Part shown: piece after piece, positions 33,939 through 46,560 of the stretch
Numbering within the stretch: position 1 is the stretch's first letter
How the letters are laid out: every line of letters starts with the position of its first letter
Assembly: GCA_030620095.1 (NCBI GenBank)
Contig: JAUTXW010003579.1
Span: forward strand, 434,001-498,000
Source: Kuschelorhynchus macadamiae
Taxonomy: Eukaryota > Arthropoda > Insecta > Coleoptera > Curculionidae
Length of the DNA: 64,000 nt
Reading direction: 5' to 3'
Made by a program: the position numbers and the translations under genes
Notes under the pieces: model-generated
Databases searched by the model: none
Told to the model about the DNA's origin: nothing
What the model saw: only the letters and a program-made list of their open reading frames with translations

Positions 33939-34249
33939 TTATTTTATTATTTCCGATACGAACCTACCAAATGTGCTTATATTTATCGACGCGATAGGCA
34001 CTTGTTTCAATACATTGCCTTTGGAATCCAACACAAGTATAGATTTGTACTCTTTGCGATCAACAGGACAAGTCTTCCTATTTTTTGACCATTCCTCCAA
34101 ACAGCTTAAGCAAAAGGTGTGATGGCTGCAGGTGTCGGGAATTGCTTGAGTTTGAAGTTTCAGTTCTTTTAGACATATGGGACATTTTTCAGAATTTTCA
34201 GAATCTGAACTTGATGAACTTTCTCGTTTTGATGACGAAGCGTCATTTT
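33939..34249 (-). CDS. PHRF1-like RING-finger gene, RING exon
   Basis: The acceptor TTTTTATTTTAG ends at 34250, so the exon starts at 34249. Its first two bases complete a Glu codon begun by the G left over from the exon at 40144-40354, keeping frame. The protein is ENDASSSKRESSSSSDSENS, then a RING-HC motif: CPIC, CSHHTFCLSC, EEWSKN, CPVDR. The final ligand position is Asp rather than Cys, and EWSKN plus CPVDR is the signature of PHRF1 (PHD and RING finger protein), a chromatin-associated probable E3 ubiquitin ligase. The frame reaches a stop at 33939. A possible donor TTTG|GTAGGT near 33971 suggests the gene continues, and no PHD finger was found. An alternative is a short single-RING gene ending here. 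Confidence 0.75.
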
Positions 34250-34370
34250 CTAAAATAAAAAAAGAATTCAATGAAAATTATGTTATATAACCCAATAACA
34301 CTTTAATTTGAAAATATTCGGTCCAGAACTTATACAAACTTTTATTTTGATATTTTGATACCCTTAGCAT

Positions 34371-34376
<6 letters not shown>

Positions 34377-34438
<62 letters not shown>
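34377..34438. repeat. (TA)n microsatellite, about 60 bp
   Basis: Pure TA dinucleotide array within the RING-gene intron. Confidence 0.95.
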
Positions 34439-34442
<4 letters not shown>

Positions 34443-34509
34443 ATAATAATTCGATCAGTGGGTTATATTTTTTTAGGAAGTGAAAGATAAATTCTAAATT
34501 TGTATTATT

Positions 34510-35470
34510 TTAGTATTCCTTGAGTACCCTAGCGGTGCACTAAGGAGAGATTTTACAAAATTCCATCCGTAAAGGGGGTGATAAAGTTTATATGGAGCAA
34601 AACAACTTTTTTAGGTTACGATGACTTTGTAAATGTAGTCTTCAAAATAAATAAAATACACGGGTTTCATTATCTTTGAAAATGCATGTTCTAAGGGGTG
34701 AACGGGGATGGCAAAATAGTAACGTAACGACAAACAACGCACACACGGTCCACAACGTGGACCTGGAGATCTGAAATTTAAATATTCCTTGAGTACCCTA
34801 GGGGTGCACTAAGGAGGGTTTTTTACAAAATTCCATCTGCAAAGGGGTGAAAAGGGTGGTAAAATTTGTATGAAGACGAAAAGTTATGATGATGCAATTT
34901 GTAAAAATAGTCAATAGTAAAAATAAAATAACACCTCTTCATTATTTTTATAAACTTTTTTCTAGGGGGTGGCAAAATAATCCCGTGACTGACGCACAAC
35001 TTAAATCGGTAGACGTAGAGATTTGAAATTTGGAGAAAATATTTCTTAAATACCCTAGAGGTGCACTAAGGATGGATTTTACCAAATTCCATCCGTAATG
35101 GGGTGGTAAATTTGTATGACGAACTTTTTGTTAAGTTAGGATTATGGCACCTCGTAAATATAGTCTTCAAAAGAAATAAAATAATACGTCTTTCATTATT
35201 TTTTAAAATTGATAAATGATTGATTGATGAATGAATAAACACTGACTGACTAAACCGATAGCTCTAGGGATTTGATTTTTTTACAAAATTCCATCCGTAA
35301 AGGGGTGGTGAGGTTATTAAAAAATTAAGTAACAATGATGACACTTTGTAATTATAGTTTTCAAAAGAACTAAAATAAGATGTGTTTCATTATTTTTGAA
35401 AATTCATTTTCTAAGGGGGTGAACGGGGGTGGCAAAGTTTGTATGGAGATATATTAGTTTTATCGTATCG
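34510..35470. repeat. Tandem array, about four units of 260-270 bp
   Basis: TTCCTTGAGTACCCTAG starts units at about 34515 and 34785, and a variant (TTTCTTAAATACCCTAG) at about 35043. GGTGCACTAAGGA, ACAAAATTCCATCCGTAAAG, TAGTCTTCAAAA and TTTCATTATTTTTGAAAA recur in order. A fourth, truncated unit starts near 35275. It is satellite-like, with no coding sequence and no short identical repeats of CRISPR type. Confidence 0.8.
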
Positions 35471-36479
35471 ATCTAAAACTTGCCAAGCGTATGTAAATCG
35501 CATGACAATACAATAATTTGGTACCATCGAGCTAATCTGATCATGGCAAAAGTATATTTTGTAGTTTTTTAAATCACAACTTATTCAGCGGGCCTTTTAG
35601 TTTTCGGTCCGCCCGTGAATCAGTCTTTTCTAGTATATTGAAATATTAGCAAAATTTGTATTTATTATTATTTATTTGTATACACTTTAATGACAGTTTA
35701 TTGACAAACCTGCTTTTTTAAAACACAATATTTCTATTATCTCATAATTTACGCGTACAAGATCACGGGCAAAAGCTGGTATTATATACGCCCATGAAGT
35801 ACAGATGGTTGACAAACAAAAAATAATAAGGTTTTCTCTATCCACTTTTCTGTGTGTTGTTGCACCAGTGTAGTATGTTCAATATTATTAAAAAATTCTG
35901 ACGGAGTTTCTAAAAATAGCACAAAGTAAGAAGTAAATGTGTTTCGTTTGTTGTAATCTCTTTGCCAGTTGCAAATGCACTAAATTGTCTGCAATATGTT
36001 TTGCTCTAAACCGACTTAACTTAGAACAAAAGGGCTTTCATCTATATATCTTAGTTTTTGATAATCTTATTCATCGACGCCAGCCTTTGATTTAATAAAA
36101 AAAAACATAATTCTGGTCAGTTTTGGCAACTACGGGTTAAAGTTGATGTTAGATAGATATATTACAACAAAATAAGGTTGAAACGGGTAAAACGCTTTAC
36201 TTTTTATTTTATTCTTAAAATTAAATCATAAATGCATTCCAGGATCTAAAAACAAAGATATATTAAAATCTTTTAGGCAATTTAAGTGTATTTAAATAAA
36301 CGCTTATTTGGATGGGGTGTTACTAATTTTACATAGAGTGCACCTGAACTCTCATCTACTATTTGTTGTGGAAAAAAAACCAGCAATATACTGAAAGATC
36401 AATAATAAAAAAATCGGAAAATTTCCTCTACCTGGAATTTGTAATGAATTTTTTATAATGAAGACACGCCCAAATTAAT
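35471..36479. other. Non-coding intronic stretch
   Basis: No gene or complete element recognised. Isolated GC-richer bits near 35600 (CGGGCC, GGTCCGCCCG) and 35765 (ATCACGGGCAAAAGCTGG) look like scraps of repeats. Confidence 0.45.
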
Positions 36480-37775
36480 TTAGTCACACATGTACTGTTT
36501 TTCTTCAAATATTTTTATTGGGCGCCATTTTGTTCCACCACATTAAATTCGTATCAATATTGTACCAGTTTTTACCTACACCACACTTGATTTTAGGGCA
36601 TAATTTAAAATAAATTGAATAGATAGTTTTTAATGATTTTTTAAAATTTTCATTAAATAAAAAATTGCAAAATTTAAAATCAATTGAAAGACAAGATTTT
36701 TTAGTTTTTACATTTTATTTAACCCCCATTTTGTGCCGCCATCTTGAATTCGTACCACAATTTTAACACTTTATTTTTATAACACACTTAATTTTTGCAC
36801 AAAATTTGAAATCAATCTAACAAGTAGTTTTTTCAGGATGTTTATTAAAATATTTTATTAGGGCGCCTGTAACCAAAATGTTACCAGTTCTGTCCTATGT
36901 AATACTTGTTTTTTTGCGAAATTTGAGGTAAATTGTCTAATTACTTTTTTAGTAATAATTTTTTTAATGTTTCAATAGGCCGCCATTTTATTCGGTCCTA
37001 TTCAATTTTTACCAAAATTTCGTTATATTAATATTTTAATTAATAAATATTAGTCAATCAGGTAAGTAGTTGTTTAACTATCAGACAGACAGACATACCA
37101 TAATTTTACCAGCTCATTTCTATATAACGCTTAATTTTTGCACAAAATTTCAAATCAATCTAAAGATATTTTTTTTAAAGATTCATACCAAAATTTCACT
37201 AATTCATTTTTACGTAATATTTGATTTTTGTGCAAAATTTGAGGTAAATTGGATAAGTAGTTTTTTAGCAATCATATTTTAAACATTACATTAGGCCGCC
37301 ACCGTACAGTGTACCGTATTTTGCTGTTACACCGTACTTTTATCAATATAAACTCGTACATTTCTATTTCTATTCGTTAAAATAAATTAATACTCAGGTA
37401 AATGCATACATAGAAAAACACGTGATAATATTTTTACAGAGTATTATTAAATTCAGAATTCAGCGTATCGGAATTCTATCTAACAGCGCTTTTCTAAGAA
37501 AATATAAAAGCGGATAAGTTAGGATAGTAAATTTTGTATATATAGAAAATACTTTGTAGATTAAAAAACTCGTACCATCGGCAACCCTGTTCCCAAATGA
37601 CCCAGTGACCAAAATTTGAGGTCAATCGGATAAGTAGTTTTTTAGATATACCGCGAACAGACCGACGGAATTGTGAAGACATGTTTTTTGGCAACGTGGA
37701 GATCTGAAAAAATCTCGGATTGCGTTTTTTTTACGATAACAATCCTTCCATCTTATGAGACAAGTAAAAAAAATA
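36480..37775. repeat. Degenerate array of the AAGTAGTTTTTTAG repeat family
   Basis: Recurring blocks: a CGCCATTTT-type motif at about 36521, 36735, 36861, 36978 and 37293, each followed by ACCAAAATnTTACC and an AAAATTTGAAATCAATC / AAGTAGTTTTTTAG module. Spacing is about 115-210 bp. The array ends at 37600-37770 with GACAGACCGAC, AGATCTGAAAAAATCTCGGA, the same tail as the copy at 6.06-6.37 kb. Units are too diverged to give an exact period by eye. Confidence 0.65.
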
Positions 37776-38149
37776 TAAATAACATCTGTAATTTACGAAA
37801 GTTTCTGCTAATGACAAAATTCTTGGAAACCTATTCAAATTATGACCTGGCTTTTGTCTGCAGCTATCTTTATTATCTGAGAATAAACTTACATTATTAG
37901 TAACTCAGATTGTTCTGAAAATACTGAAGTAAGCGCCCATTAAAGTGTAGAGATAAAAAATAAATGTAAGTCAATCCATAACAGGTCTCTGTTTCAATGT
38001 GAATCATTGTCACCTTTAAACAAAGGTTAAAAATCTACTCTTTTTTAATGTTATTATCTATTTCTAATGATTGTTTCAATAAATAACATGTATCGAGCGG
38101 ATCATCTTTCGTTCACCTGAAATCAGTTATAAAGAAACCAACTAGTTTT

Positions 38150-39640
38150 ATATCTTCTAGAAGCTTCTCTTAATAGCGGAAAATACGACGTTTTCTGCGG
38201 GAATGCATAATTTTCATTTTTCACACTTTAGAATACCGGAAATCATATGAAAACTGTGCTTTGCTTGTCACTCCAAACATAAAAATGCCTAAATATTTCT
38301 GTGGAAATTTTTTATTTCCATATTCCGAGGAAATTCTTTTCACTTTATAATGCCTGAAAACAGTTACATGCTTGCCACTCCAAAAATTTTTCTGAACATA
38401 AAAAGGGAAAAATATTTCTACGGAAATTTTTTATTCTCATATTCCGTGAAGAAAATTCTTTAGAATACCTGAAATCATAAAAAAATTGCTCTGATTTACA
38501 TTTTGAACATTTTTCTTAACATAAAAATGCTAAAATATTTCTGCGGAAATTTGTTAATTTCATTTTCCGAGGAAATTTCTATACTTTGGAATACCTGAAA
38601 TCAGTTACATGGATATTTTGCTTTGTTTGCTATTCCAAACACTTTTCTGAACTTAAAACTGTCTTTGCGGAAAACTTTCGAGCCTATATTAAAACTAGGA
38701 TTTTTTAACAAACATTACTGCGGTTAAATGGATCTATCTCGTTAGATGCTATGGTAGCTTAGGTTCGTCGATAAAACTATCATTAAAGCCATGAACCATC
38801 GTTTAAGTTATAAAATCCCATTCATTTTTTAAGCTCTACATTCAGAAGGTTTTATCGACATAAAAAAAAATGTGCTGTGAACATATATTTCAGTGAAGCA
38901 AAAGCTTAAAAATTGAGAGTTTCCGTAGAGAAATTTTTTAATTTACAGGCGGCTTTATATAAACTAAAAAAAATATTTCGTGGATATATAACATTTCAGC
39001 TAATGTTTACAAAATCTCCTCGGAAAATGGAAATGACGTATTTCCGTGGGAACATTTTTGTATTTTTACGTTCAGAAAACTATGTAGAACGCAAAGCAAA
39101 ACAAAGTTTCCATGTAACAGGTTTTAACTATTCTAAAGTGTAGAAAATGAATGATGAAAAAAATTTCGACAGGAAAAGTTGTATTTCTTGTTGTTAAGGA
39201 GAGCTTCTAGAAGGCAATGAGAGTAGATTTTTTTTGTAACTTTTTTTTCGGGTATTCTAAGGTGTACAAAATTTCCACGAAATGAAAATGACAAATTTCC
39301 GCAGGAACATTTTAGTGTTTGGCATGAGATGCAAAGCAAATTTTTCGTGTAACTGATTTCAGGTATTCTAAAGGCCGTTTTACATGCTGCTATTCTTTCG
39401 TGCAAGTTGCAATAGTCTTGAACAAAAGCATGCGCAGTGGCAAGACATTTGTACCTTTTGTCAAACTGCGCATGCCTTTGTTCAAGACTATTGCATATTG
39501 CAAAGAAAAATTGCAGCATGTAAAACGGCCTTAAAGTGTGGAAAATGGAAATGATATATTTTCGCAGGAAAATTTTTATTTCCCATTGTTAAGGAGGGAT
39601 TTTAGAAGGCAATGAACATTTTTTTTGTTTTAAATAACCC
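38150..39640. mobile_element. Foldback-like element with tandem sub-repeats in its arms
   Basis: The left half (38150-38680) has about four units containing TTTCTGCGGAAATTTTTTA, CATATTCCGAGGAAATTCTT, TTTAGAATACCTGAAATCA and ACATAAAAATGCC, each 130-155 bp. The right half (38900-39640) has the same text in reverse complement (TCCTCGGAAAATGGAAATGA, TTCAGGTATTCTAAAG). The outer ends TCTAGAAGCTTCTCTTAA and TTAAGGAGGGATTTTAGAAG are inverted. This architecture, inverted arms built from short direct repeats around a unique middle, is that of foldback transposons. No transposase is present. Confidence 0.7.
39372..39531. mobile_element. 160-bp PIF/Harbinger-like MITE with TAA duplication
   Basis: Left AGGCCGTTTTACATGCTGC and right GCAGCATGTAAAACGGCCT are perfect inverted ends, and the interior is almost fully palindromic (CAATAGTCTTGAAC / GTTCAAGACTATTG). 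TAA flanks it on both sides (39369-39371 and 39532-39534). It interrupts the TATTCTAAAGTG text found uninterrupted in sister sub-repeats, which proves insertion. Confidence 0.85.
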
Positions 39641-40143
39641 ATTTCAGGGGAACAAAAGTTGCCCCGTATCTATCTACCCACAAAAAGTTTATCATAGATG
39701 AAGAAAATATTACAAAGACCGACAAGAAAAATGTTATCCACTTATGTTATCAAATATAACCTTTAAATAGTTTTTGAGGTATTTTTAGAGACACATTTTT
39801 TCTAACATACTAATCTTTATATCTATACCTAACTACAGATAAACATTAATAATAGGCGCTATATTCAACATAGATTTAAGACAATATATGCCTTAACCCC
39901 AATGAACAGTTCGGAAACATAAATAAATAAATATAAAGCTGGTAAGCTGGCATAAGAAAAATAAACGAAATATGAATAAAAAATATATAATACGATATCG
40001 TGGTTCAGTTACATAAGAAATGCATTATTACTTAAGCATCATTATTTCCAAAGCTTTAACAAAAATATAGGCGAGTATTTACAGTTTTTGGCATGCGATA
40101 AGGCAACTTTGAAAGTTCTACTACCGCGTTATTAAACACTTAC

Positions 40144-40354
40144 CAGAACCACTGCTAATATTCGAGTATCTGGCATGATGTTCCAACCGAGCAATTTTTC
40201 TAAGCTCGGATGACTCTCTTGTTTCAGAATCATCAGAATTACTATCCAGAGAACTACATGACGTGGTGGTTGTTTCGGAAACCTTTCTCTTACGCTCGGC
40301 TTGGCAGTCGCTGGCATTCATTTTATCGTGTAAAGGTGTATTTAAATTTGTCAT
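40144..40354 (-). CDS. PHRF1-like RING-finger gene, first coding exon
   Basis: ATG at 40354 (MTNLNTPLHDKMNASDCQ) is chosen as the first true Met; a second Met lies 11 codons on. The exon encodes a hydrophilic, Ser-rich N-terminus with a basic KRKV stretch and an acidic Ser/Asp run, then TCTG|GTAAGT, a consensus donor, at 40144/40143. The 211 coding bases leave phase 1, which fits the acceptor at 34250 and continues into SENDASSS of the RING exon. The similarity in composition (Ser/Asp/Glu tracts) on both sides supports one protein. No TATA box is obvious upstream (40360-40450). The function is that of the RING exon partner, probably nuclear. Confidence 0.65.
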
Positions 40355-40880
40355 ACTTGATGTCAATGTTACTATTTTGACAGAGAGACAGACATCTGTC
40401 GTCCAAGGTAGGGAGACTATTATATCACCATAATAAACACCTTTCAGCTTCGAATAGTTTTATGCACCGAAAAACCATAAATTATCAATAAAATAAAAAT
40501 TATAAAACTAAAGAATTCTTTTTAACTTTTCGGGTTTCACATTTTTAAATGCCTGAGAATTTAAATTAAATTAAGCGATCAAGTATGCAAGTTTCAATAC
40601 AATTAGACATCGTCTTCGTATTATGAAAAAGAACTTAATTACATAGATGGAATTTGCTCAAAAGAGGTTATGAAGAACGGATGATAAAGAAGATACGAAA
40701 GAACCATATATTTTCTAAACGATCTCTCGTTTTCTTAAGCATTCGTTGCAGCCAATCAACAACTTGCTGAATAAATAAATGATTCCTTGAAGGTTTCTAT
40801 GAGTTTGCAAGCCCTCTTAATGTAAATGATCAAGCTATAGAAAACCATACCCACTACTAACTGCTCTCGTCAAAAGCGAC
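40355..40880. promoter_or_regulatory. Probable 5' flank of the RING-finger gene
   Basis: This AT-rich sequence upstream of the first coding exon contains no other gene. It is assumed to hold the 5' UTR and promoter, but I see no clear core-promoter motif. Confidence 0.3.
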
Positions 40881-40889
40881 ATCAGGATG

Positions 40890-42620
40890 CAAGTCCGGTG
40901 GTGACCCACAAAGAGGTTAGAAAGGTTTTCGAAGGAACCATGAACTTTGCAGCACCCGGTCCGGGTAGAGTCAACAACCTCTGGTGGAAAAAAAATCCGT
41001 ATTACCCATCAACAACTGGCAAGGATATTTTAGTTTTGGCTATATGGAAGTCAACCAATCCCTTAGTGTACAACTTGTTTGCTCTATTCTAGTAGTGAGG
41101 GCAGTCAAACCGGCAATTGATAATGTAAGAGCCTGCAAGGAAATCTTAGTTATTGATACGTGAATCACACAAGATTTGATCTAATTTAACCTGACCTTCC
41201 ACACAACATCGCATACATTACTATTGCACTTACTACACAGAGCCTATTGTGTTTAAGAGATGAGTCTTCCAGAGTGATTCTCGATGCTGTCCTGCATTCC
41301 ATATAATTGAACTTACTGTTTATATGGATGTCCTCAAGTTCTATGTAAAAGTAGTGTAAGAATATATCAAAGACGTTGTTATGAAATTTGGGGTAGACAA
41401 ATGTTCAGTTTTTCAGCTTACTAAAACTAGACACACTGGCCAACCAGAGAATGAGCATATAACAGGCGGGAACATTCTTCAGCATTTAGAGTTGGACGAA
41501 AACCACACATAACTGGACTAAAATTGAATGATTGAGACGAACAACTTTGGAGGTACTCACCGCTCATCGGTCTCACGTATCAATCACGACGTGCATATTT
41601 CAAATGAGGCGTTCTCACAGAGATCGAGCTCCCTGTTTCAAGAATCGGGCTGCGGAAAAGAATAGGTCTTTTTAGCTTAGATTACATGCACAATAGGAGA
41701 TTGTTAAGCTTTGCTTGTAAAACTGCTAATAGTACCGATCCAATTACAGCTAGCTCGTGATCAGAAGTCTGTTGATACAGGCATAATATCAGTCAGGTAC
41801 ATTAACAGAGCTGTGAAAGGCTCTACGAATTTTCTTACAAGACTGGAATCTCGAGCTGAGAAATATCACTTTAAGAAAGCCGTACAACAGCTACTTTTCA
41901 ACGATTATGTCAGCAACCACCAGCATGGTGCATTTTAAAAGAAAATCCAATCGATAGACTTTTCCCGAAGGCTTACCTACGCCTTCCTGAGATCTGTTGG
42001 CCTAAAATCTAAAACTGAAGGATTTTTGCTAGCCTGTCAAGAAAGCACTAATAACATTAGTATATAGTACCCAATTCTTAGAGGCCCCTAACACGAGATG
42101 CACGGCATGCCAAAAGCATGCCAGCACCTTATGTATTTATAAGGAAAACGCTGTTCTTCGGGCACTCTCCTACCTCCTTAGATATCACTACGGTATAGAC
42201 AAAACGCCGGTATTACTGATATCGAAAACGATAGTCGCTGTATTTACTGAAATTTTGCTGGACAAACGAACAATGTTTGTAATCGAATTTTCGGCCCCAG
42301 CAAAAACCAATATTTTTGTTAAGGGGCAAGATGAGCATTCCAATTAACTGGAACTGCTTGACGAACTTCGTAGAATATCGCTTTCAAATGGTGGTTCAAA
42401 TTATGTTTCTCATAGTCAGACAGAGGATTAACTACTGTTAACGAAGTAATATAATTTCGTCTCATCTATTCGTGACTGCGACTAGCGCTGACCTGTTTCT
42501 GATATGCCGGAATCCCAAACTCAAGCATTCAAACACGAAGCCACCTTGAATTTTATTTTTAGCCTCGAAAAACAATTAAGTGCAACAATGACAGGTAAAC
42601 ATTGAAAATTGTGTGAGGCT
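40890..42620 (+). pseudogene. R2-like LINE relic (RT and restriction-like endonuclease)
   Basis: Decayed plus-strand pieces in R2-type order: EGTMNFAAPGPGRVNNLWWK (40945-41000, early RT), YMDVLKFYVK (about 41322, RT active site where YMDD has become YMDV), VMKFGVDKCSVFQL, then AVQQLLFNDYV. The C-terminal block has TEGFLLACQES (42020), a degenerate Cys region (about 42095), HYGIDKTPVL (42190-42220) and FVIEFSAPAKTNIFVKGQ (42273-42325). The last matches the PD-(D/E)xK-type restriction-like endonuclease end of these LINEs as I remember it. Stops and frameshifts are numerous, and large parts of RT are gone. Confidence 0.7.
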
Positions 42621-45418
42621 TTTTTAGTCTCAGCAACAGTTGCGCAAAGGGTTGTTACTAAAATGATGCCAGGCTTTACATTTAAAACATCGGGAACTGT
42701 GTTAACACAAAAGTTACAAATATTTACATGTATAAATTAACTTACTATTTAGTTATAATCTTTAGATTTATACAGTTTAATAATGTCCTCTATAATAATG
42801 ATAGGTCTGTGAGACTAACTACACAAGGCGACCTTTCCCTTCACGGTGGACGGACCACAAAAAACGGGGTGCAGCTGCGGGTTTGCCCCAAGGTAGCACT
42901 TTATATTTAATTATTTTCAGGTTGCCTGTACAGGTCAGGATATCTGTCAGTTTTGTCATATGCACGCTGAAAAGCTCTCAAGTATACCCTGATATGCACA
43001 TACATACATGCTTTATATATAGTTAAGCTTAATTTAGGGCGACTTACTCTATCCTTTATAGTTCTGCCCACAATGGTTCTGTCTTTATAGTACGGTTCAC
43101 AGATCTGAAGCCGTGATGATGAAAAAAAAAGGTTCTATTTATAACAAATACAATAATGTGAAATAAAACATCATATTTATTTTATTTATTATTTCATAGA
43201 ATCATGTTACACATACATTTTAGAAATATATAATTACAAGGTAGCGATTTAAAGAAAATGGTTTAGAAACTGCACATATTGCGGGAAATATTTTAAGCAC
43301 TGTGGAATTTTTTAAAACGAAACATTAACAACTATATTCACTAATGAGGTTTGAATTTACATCAGGTCTCACTTGCCAGTTAATTATATTTTTAAGATGT
43401 ACATATGCATTAATGGAACAAATAATGTTGCAAATCTTTATAATTACAAAATATGACAGTGACAAGCAAAACATTACTGAAAGTTTTAATTGCCTTCGAA
43501 ATTAAATCTAGTCTAACTGTTAAACCTTTTTAGTAAATCTGTGAGTAAATGACAAATTCCAACGCCACCTACAGCCTTGTTAAATAAAAATTCCCAGTAT
43601 TAACATACGTAATGTATTTATATTAACTATGTATTAATTAGACGCTAAAGTCCCTTAACGTTTCTTCATAAATTAGTACTCACTAATATATGCTATTGCA
43701 TAAGCAAACAAAAAATAAATATTTATACACAGCGAAATATCTGAATTAGCCAAGTTTACTGTTGATTACTTGATCCACGGCTCTTATTTGAGGTGTGTTT
43801 TGGTGCATATGTCTTCGCCCGAACGTCCATTAGGGAATTTAGTTTTAGGTCTCCATGGAAACTCGAAACTGGAGCATTGTATTTGGTATTGTATCGGGTT
43901 AATGTTAATTATCAACGAAGCCACAATTAACTAAGTTGGCGCATTGTCCAGTCAATTACGTAGAGTGACAGTCATCGAGTACAGAAAATGAACAGACTGA
44001 ATGTTTACCTAACGACATGGTAAATGGCTTTTATATATTAAGCATTTTGGTTTTTATTAGCTCATATAATTTTATTACGGTCGTCATATTGGATTATACA
44101 TTTTCATATCGTTTTTCTAATTACAAAAAGATTAGATGATATATTGACCTATCAATTTTCAGTAATTGTTGGTGACACAAGCCTTATTAAATATAATAGT
44201 CTTCTGTTTTTGTCACCTTAAATTTCTAGTGTGGAACTAGCTCCAAAATAAACCCTTCTTTAAAAAAATGTGAGTTATATTAGTATAAGAGAAAAATTCT
44301 CTAAATATTTCTTTGATTAAAATATTATGTATCTCCAGGGTCGTTTTTAAAAGCGTGGTTTAAACGGCAAATTTTGATAAGCCTGCCATTTGCCATTGTA
44401 AAACGGTTTTCAAGTTTATAAACAAGTTATATGTTAGAAGAAAATTACCCGACATATGAGAGTTAAGGACTTTTTTTATATCGGTAAATAAAACATATCT
44501 ATAGATCAGTCATATATCGAATAACACTAAGTAGTCTTTAATCGAAGAACCAACTGGAGTAATAATGTGAAACTGTCCAAGAAAAACCTGTAAGTCAAAA
44601 ATCAAACAATTAACAAAAATTTGTTTTTCTGTTGCAAATTGGTTAATAATTTCATTACAGCTCAACTTTTTGAGGCTTAAACCTTTTATATGCAATATAG
44701 AAAGAGCATCACTGTTAAGGTTCAGCTCCCACAGAGGATAGTAGTGCAACATTATAGATTAAATAGGTCCGCTCTGGGTGGCGTCGGGTCCCTTTTTCGA
44801 GGTCCGAGCCAAGGGGGAACTGCACGCAGTATTATGGATCATTTGCAAGCCTTCCGCCGCTGCAATATTATGTTAAAGCTGTAAGAGATATTATTAGCTT
44901 CAATGTGATTTAATTAGGGAAATATGTATAGTTGGGCGCTAAACACAATTTTTTATGTGAAAATTAAAACTAGAATTATAAAATAGAAGTAGTTTTGTCC
45001 ATTTTCGACCATTTTTTGACCACTTTTTGGAGCAAATGCCGTCGCATATAATATTTTTATCCACAAAATGGCGCTTTACCGCCTTGAAGTGATCTTTTGT
45101 CTACGTAACTGCAAAATTTGAAATGGTAAATCGTACTCATGTCTTTGTATTTCTGCAGCGCGTGAACCCTTTTGAACCCATTTTTAACCAAAATGTAATT
45201 TAAATTGCCTATACATAACACATTTTTTTGAAGTCGGACGCGCAGGAGGTTTTTTCTAATACGTAGGTACCATTTCATTTTACTTTGAACTTGACTAGAC
45301 CTTGTCGCTGATTTTTCACTTTTTGCGTGCACTTCTCCCTTAACTGGAATAAATTAGATATTTTGAAAACCGTTCATAATTCCGAGGAACTGTTTTTCTA
45401 TCAAATGGATTATTGGTT
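42621..45418. other. Non-coding stretch
   Basis: No supported gene. Frames at 42728-42910, 44510-44752, 44690-44884 and 45057-45332 have no domain. A GAAGTCGG motif at about 45229 resembles the inverted-repeat element at 2.6-3.2 kb, but no second arm was found. Confidence 0.5.
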
Positions 45419-45439
45419 ATATATATATATATATATATA

Positions 45440-45506
<67 letters not shown>
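45419..45506. repeat. (TA)n microsatellite, about 88 bp
   Basis: TA array with one TCT interruption. Confidence 0.95.
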
Positions 45507-45512
<6 letters not shown>

Positions 45513-45620
45513 AAACAAAATTAATATTATACATAGTACGCACCTTGGAAACAGGTTAGTTTTACGAATGTTTTGAGATAGCACTAATTTCGACAGGTCT
45601 GGAATTCGGGTAGATAAAAA

Positions 45621-45721
45621 CGAGACAATTTTTTTTTATAATTACTTAGATTTTTATATAGCAATATAAATCGGTATAGCAATAAAAATCTAAGTAAATA
45701 TAAAAAAAAAGAAAAAATTGT
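45621..45721. repeat. About 100-bp hairpin repeat
   Basis: GACAATTTTTTTTTATAATT and ACTTAGATTTTTAT on the left are complementary to ATAAAAATCTAAGT and the AAAAAATTGTC end on the right, with a 25-bp loop. It may be a small MITE. Confidence 0.55.
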
Positions 45722-45888
45722 CACTTTGTACTTCTCACATGAGTGCTATCTTAACCATTCGTATGCCCAAGGAAATTATAATATTAATTTTGCGTTAAAT
45801 GTATTTTTGTTTTTATATCATTGTTTAATTTATATATATATGATTGAATTAGGGTTATACTTCTCAATGAGTTAACCTATGCCCAAGG

Positions 45889-46560
<672 letters not shown>

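Larger units (their letters stand above)
34250..40143 (-). other. 5.9-kb intron of the RING-finger gene
   Basis: Bounded by donor GTAAGT (minus, 40143) and acceptor TAG (34250), with matching phase 1. It contains a (TA)n tract, tandem repeats at 34.5-35.5 and 36.5-37.8 kb, a foldback element and a Harbinger-like MITE. Confidence 0.65.

Noticed and set aside
34510..37775. CRISPR-like spaced repeats
   Set aside because: Units are long (over 100 bp), diverged and contiguous, in a eukaryotic intron; no short identical repeats with unique spacers.
45057..45332. 92-codon basic minus-strand frame
   Set aside because: No domain, and the sequence includes the GAAGTCGG repeat-type motif; likely repeat-derived chance frame.
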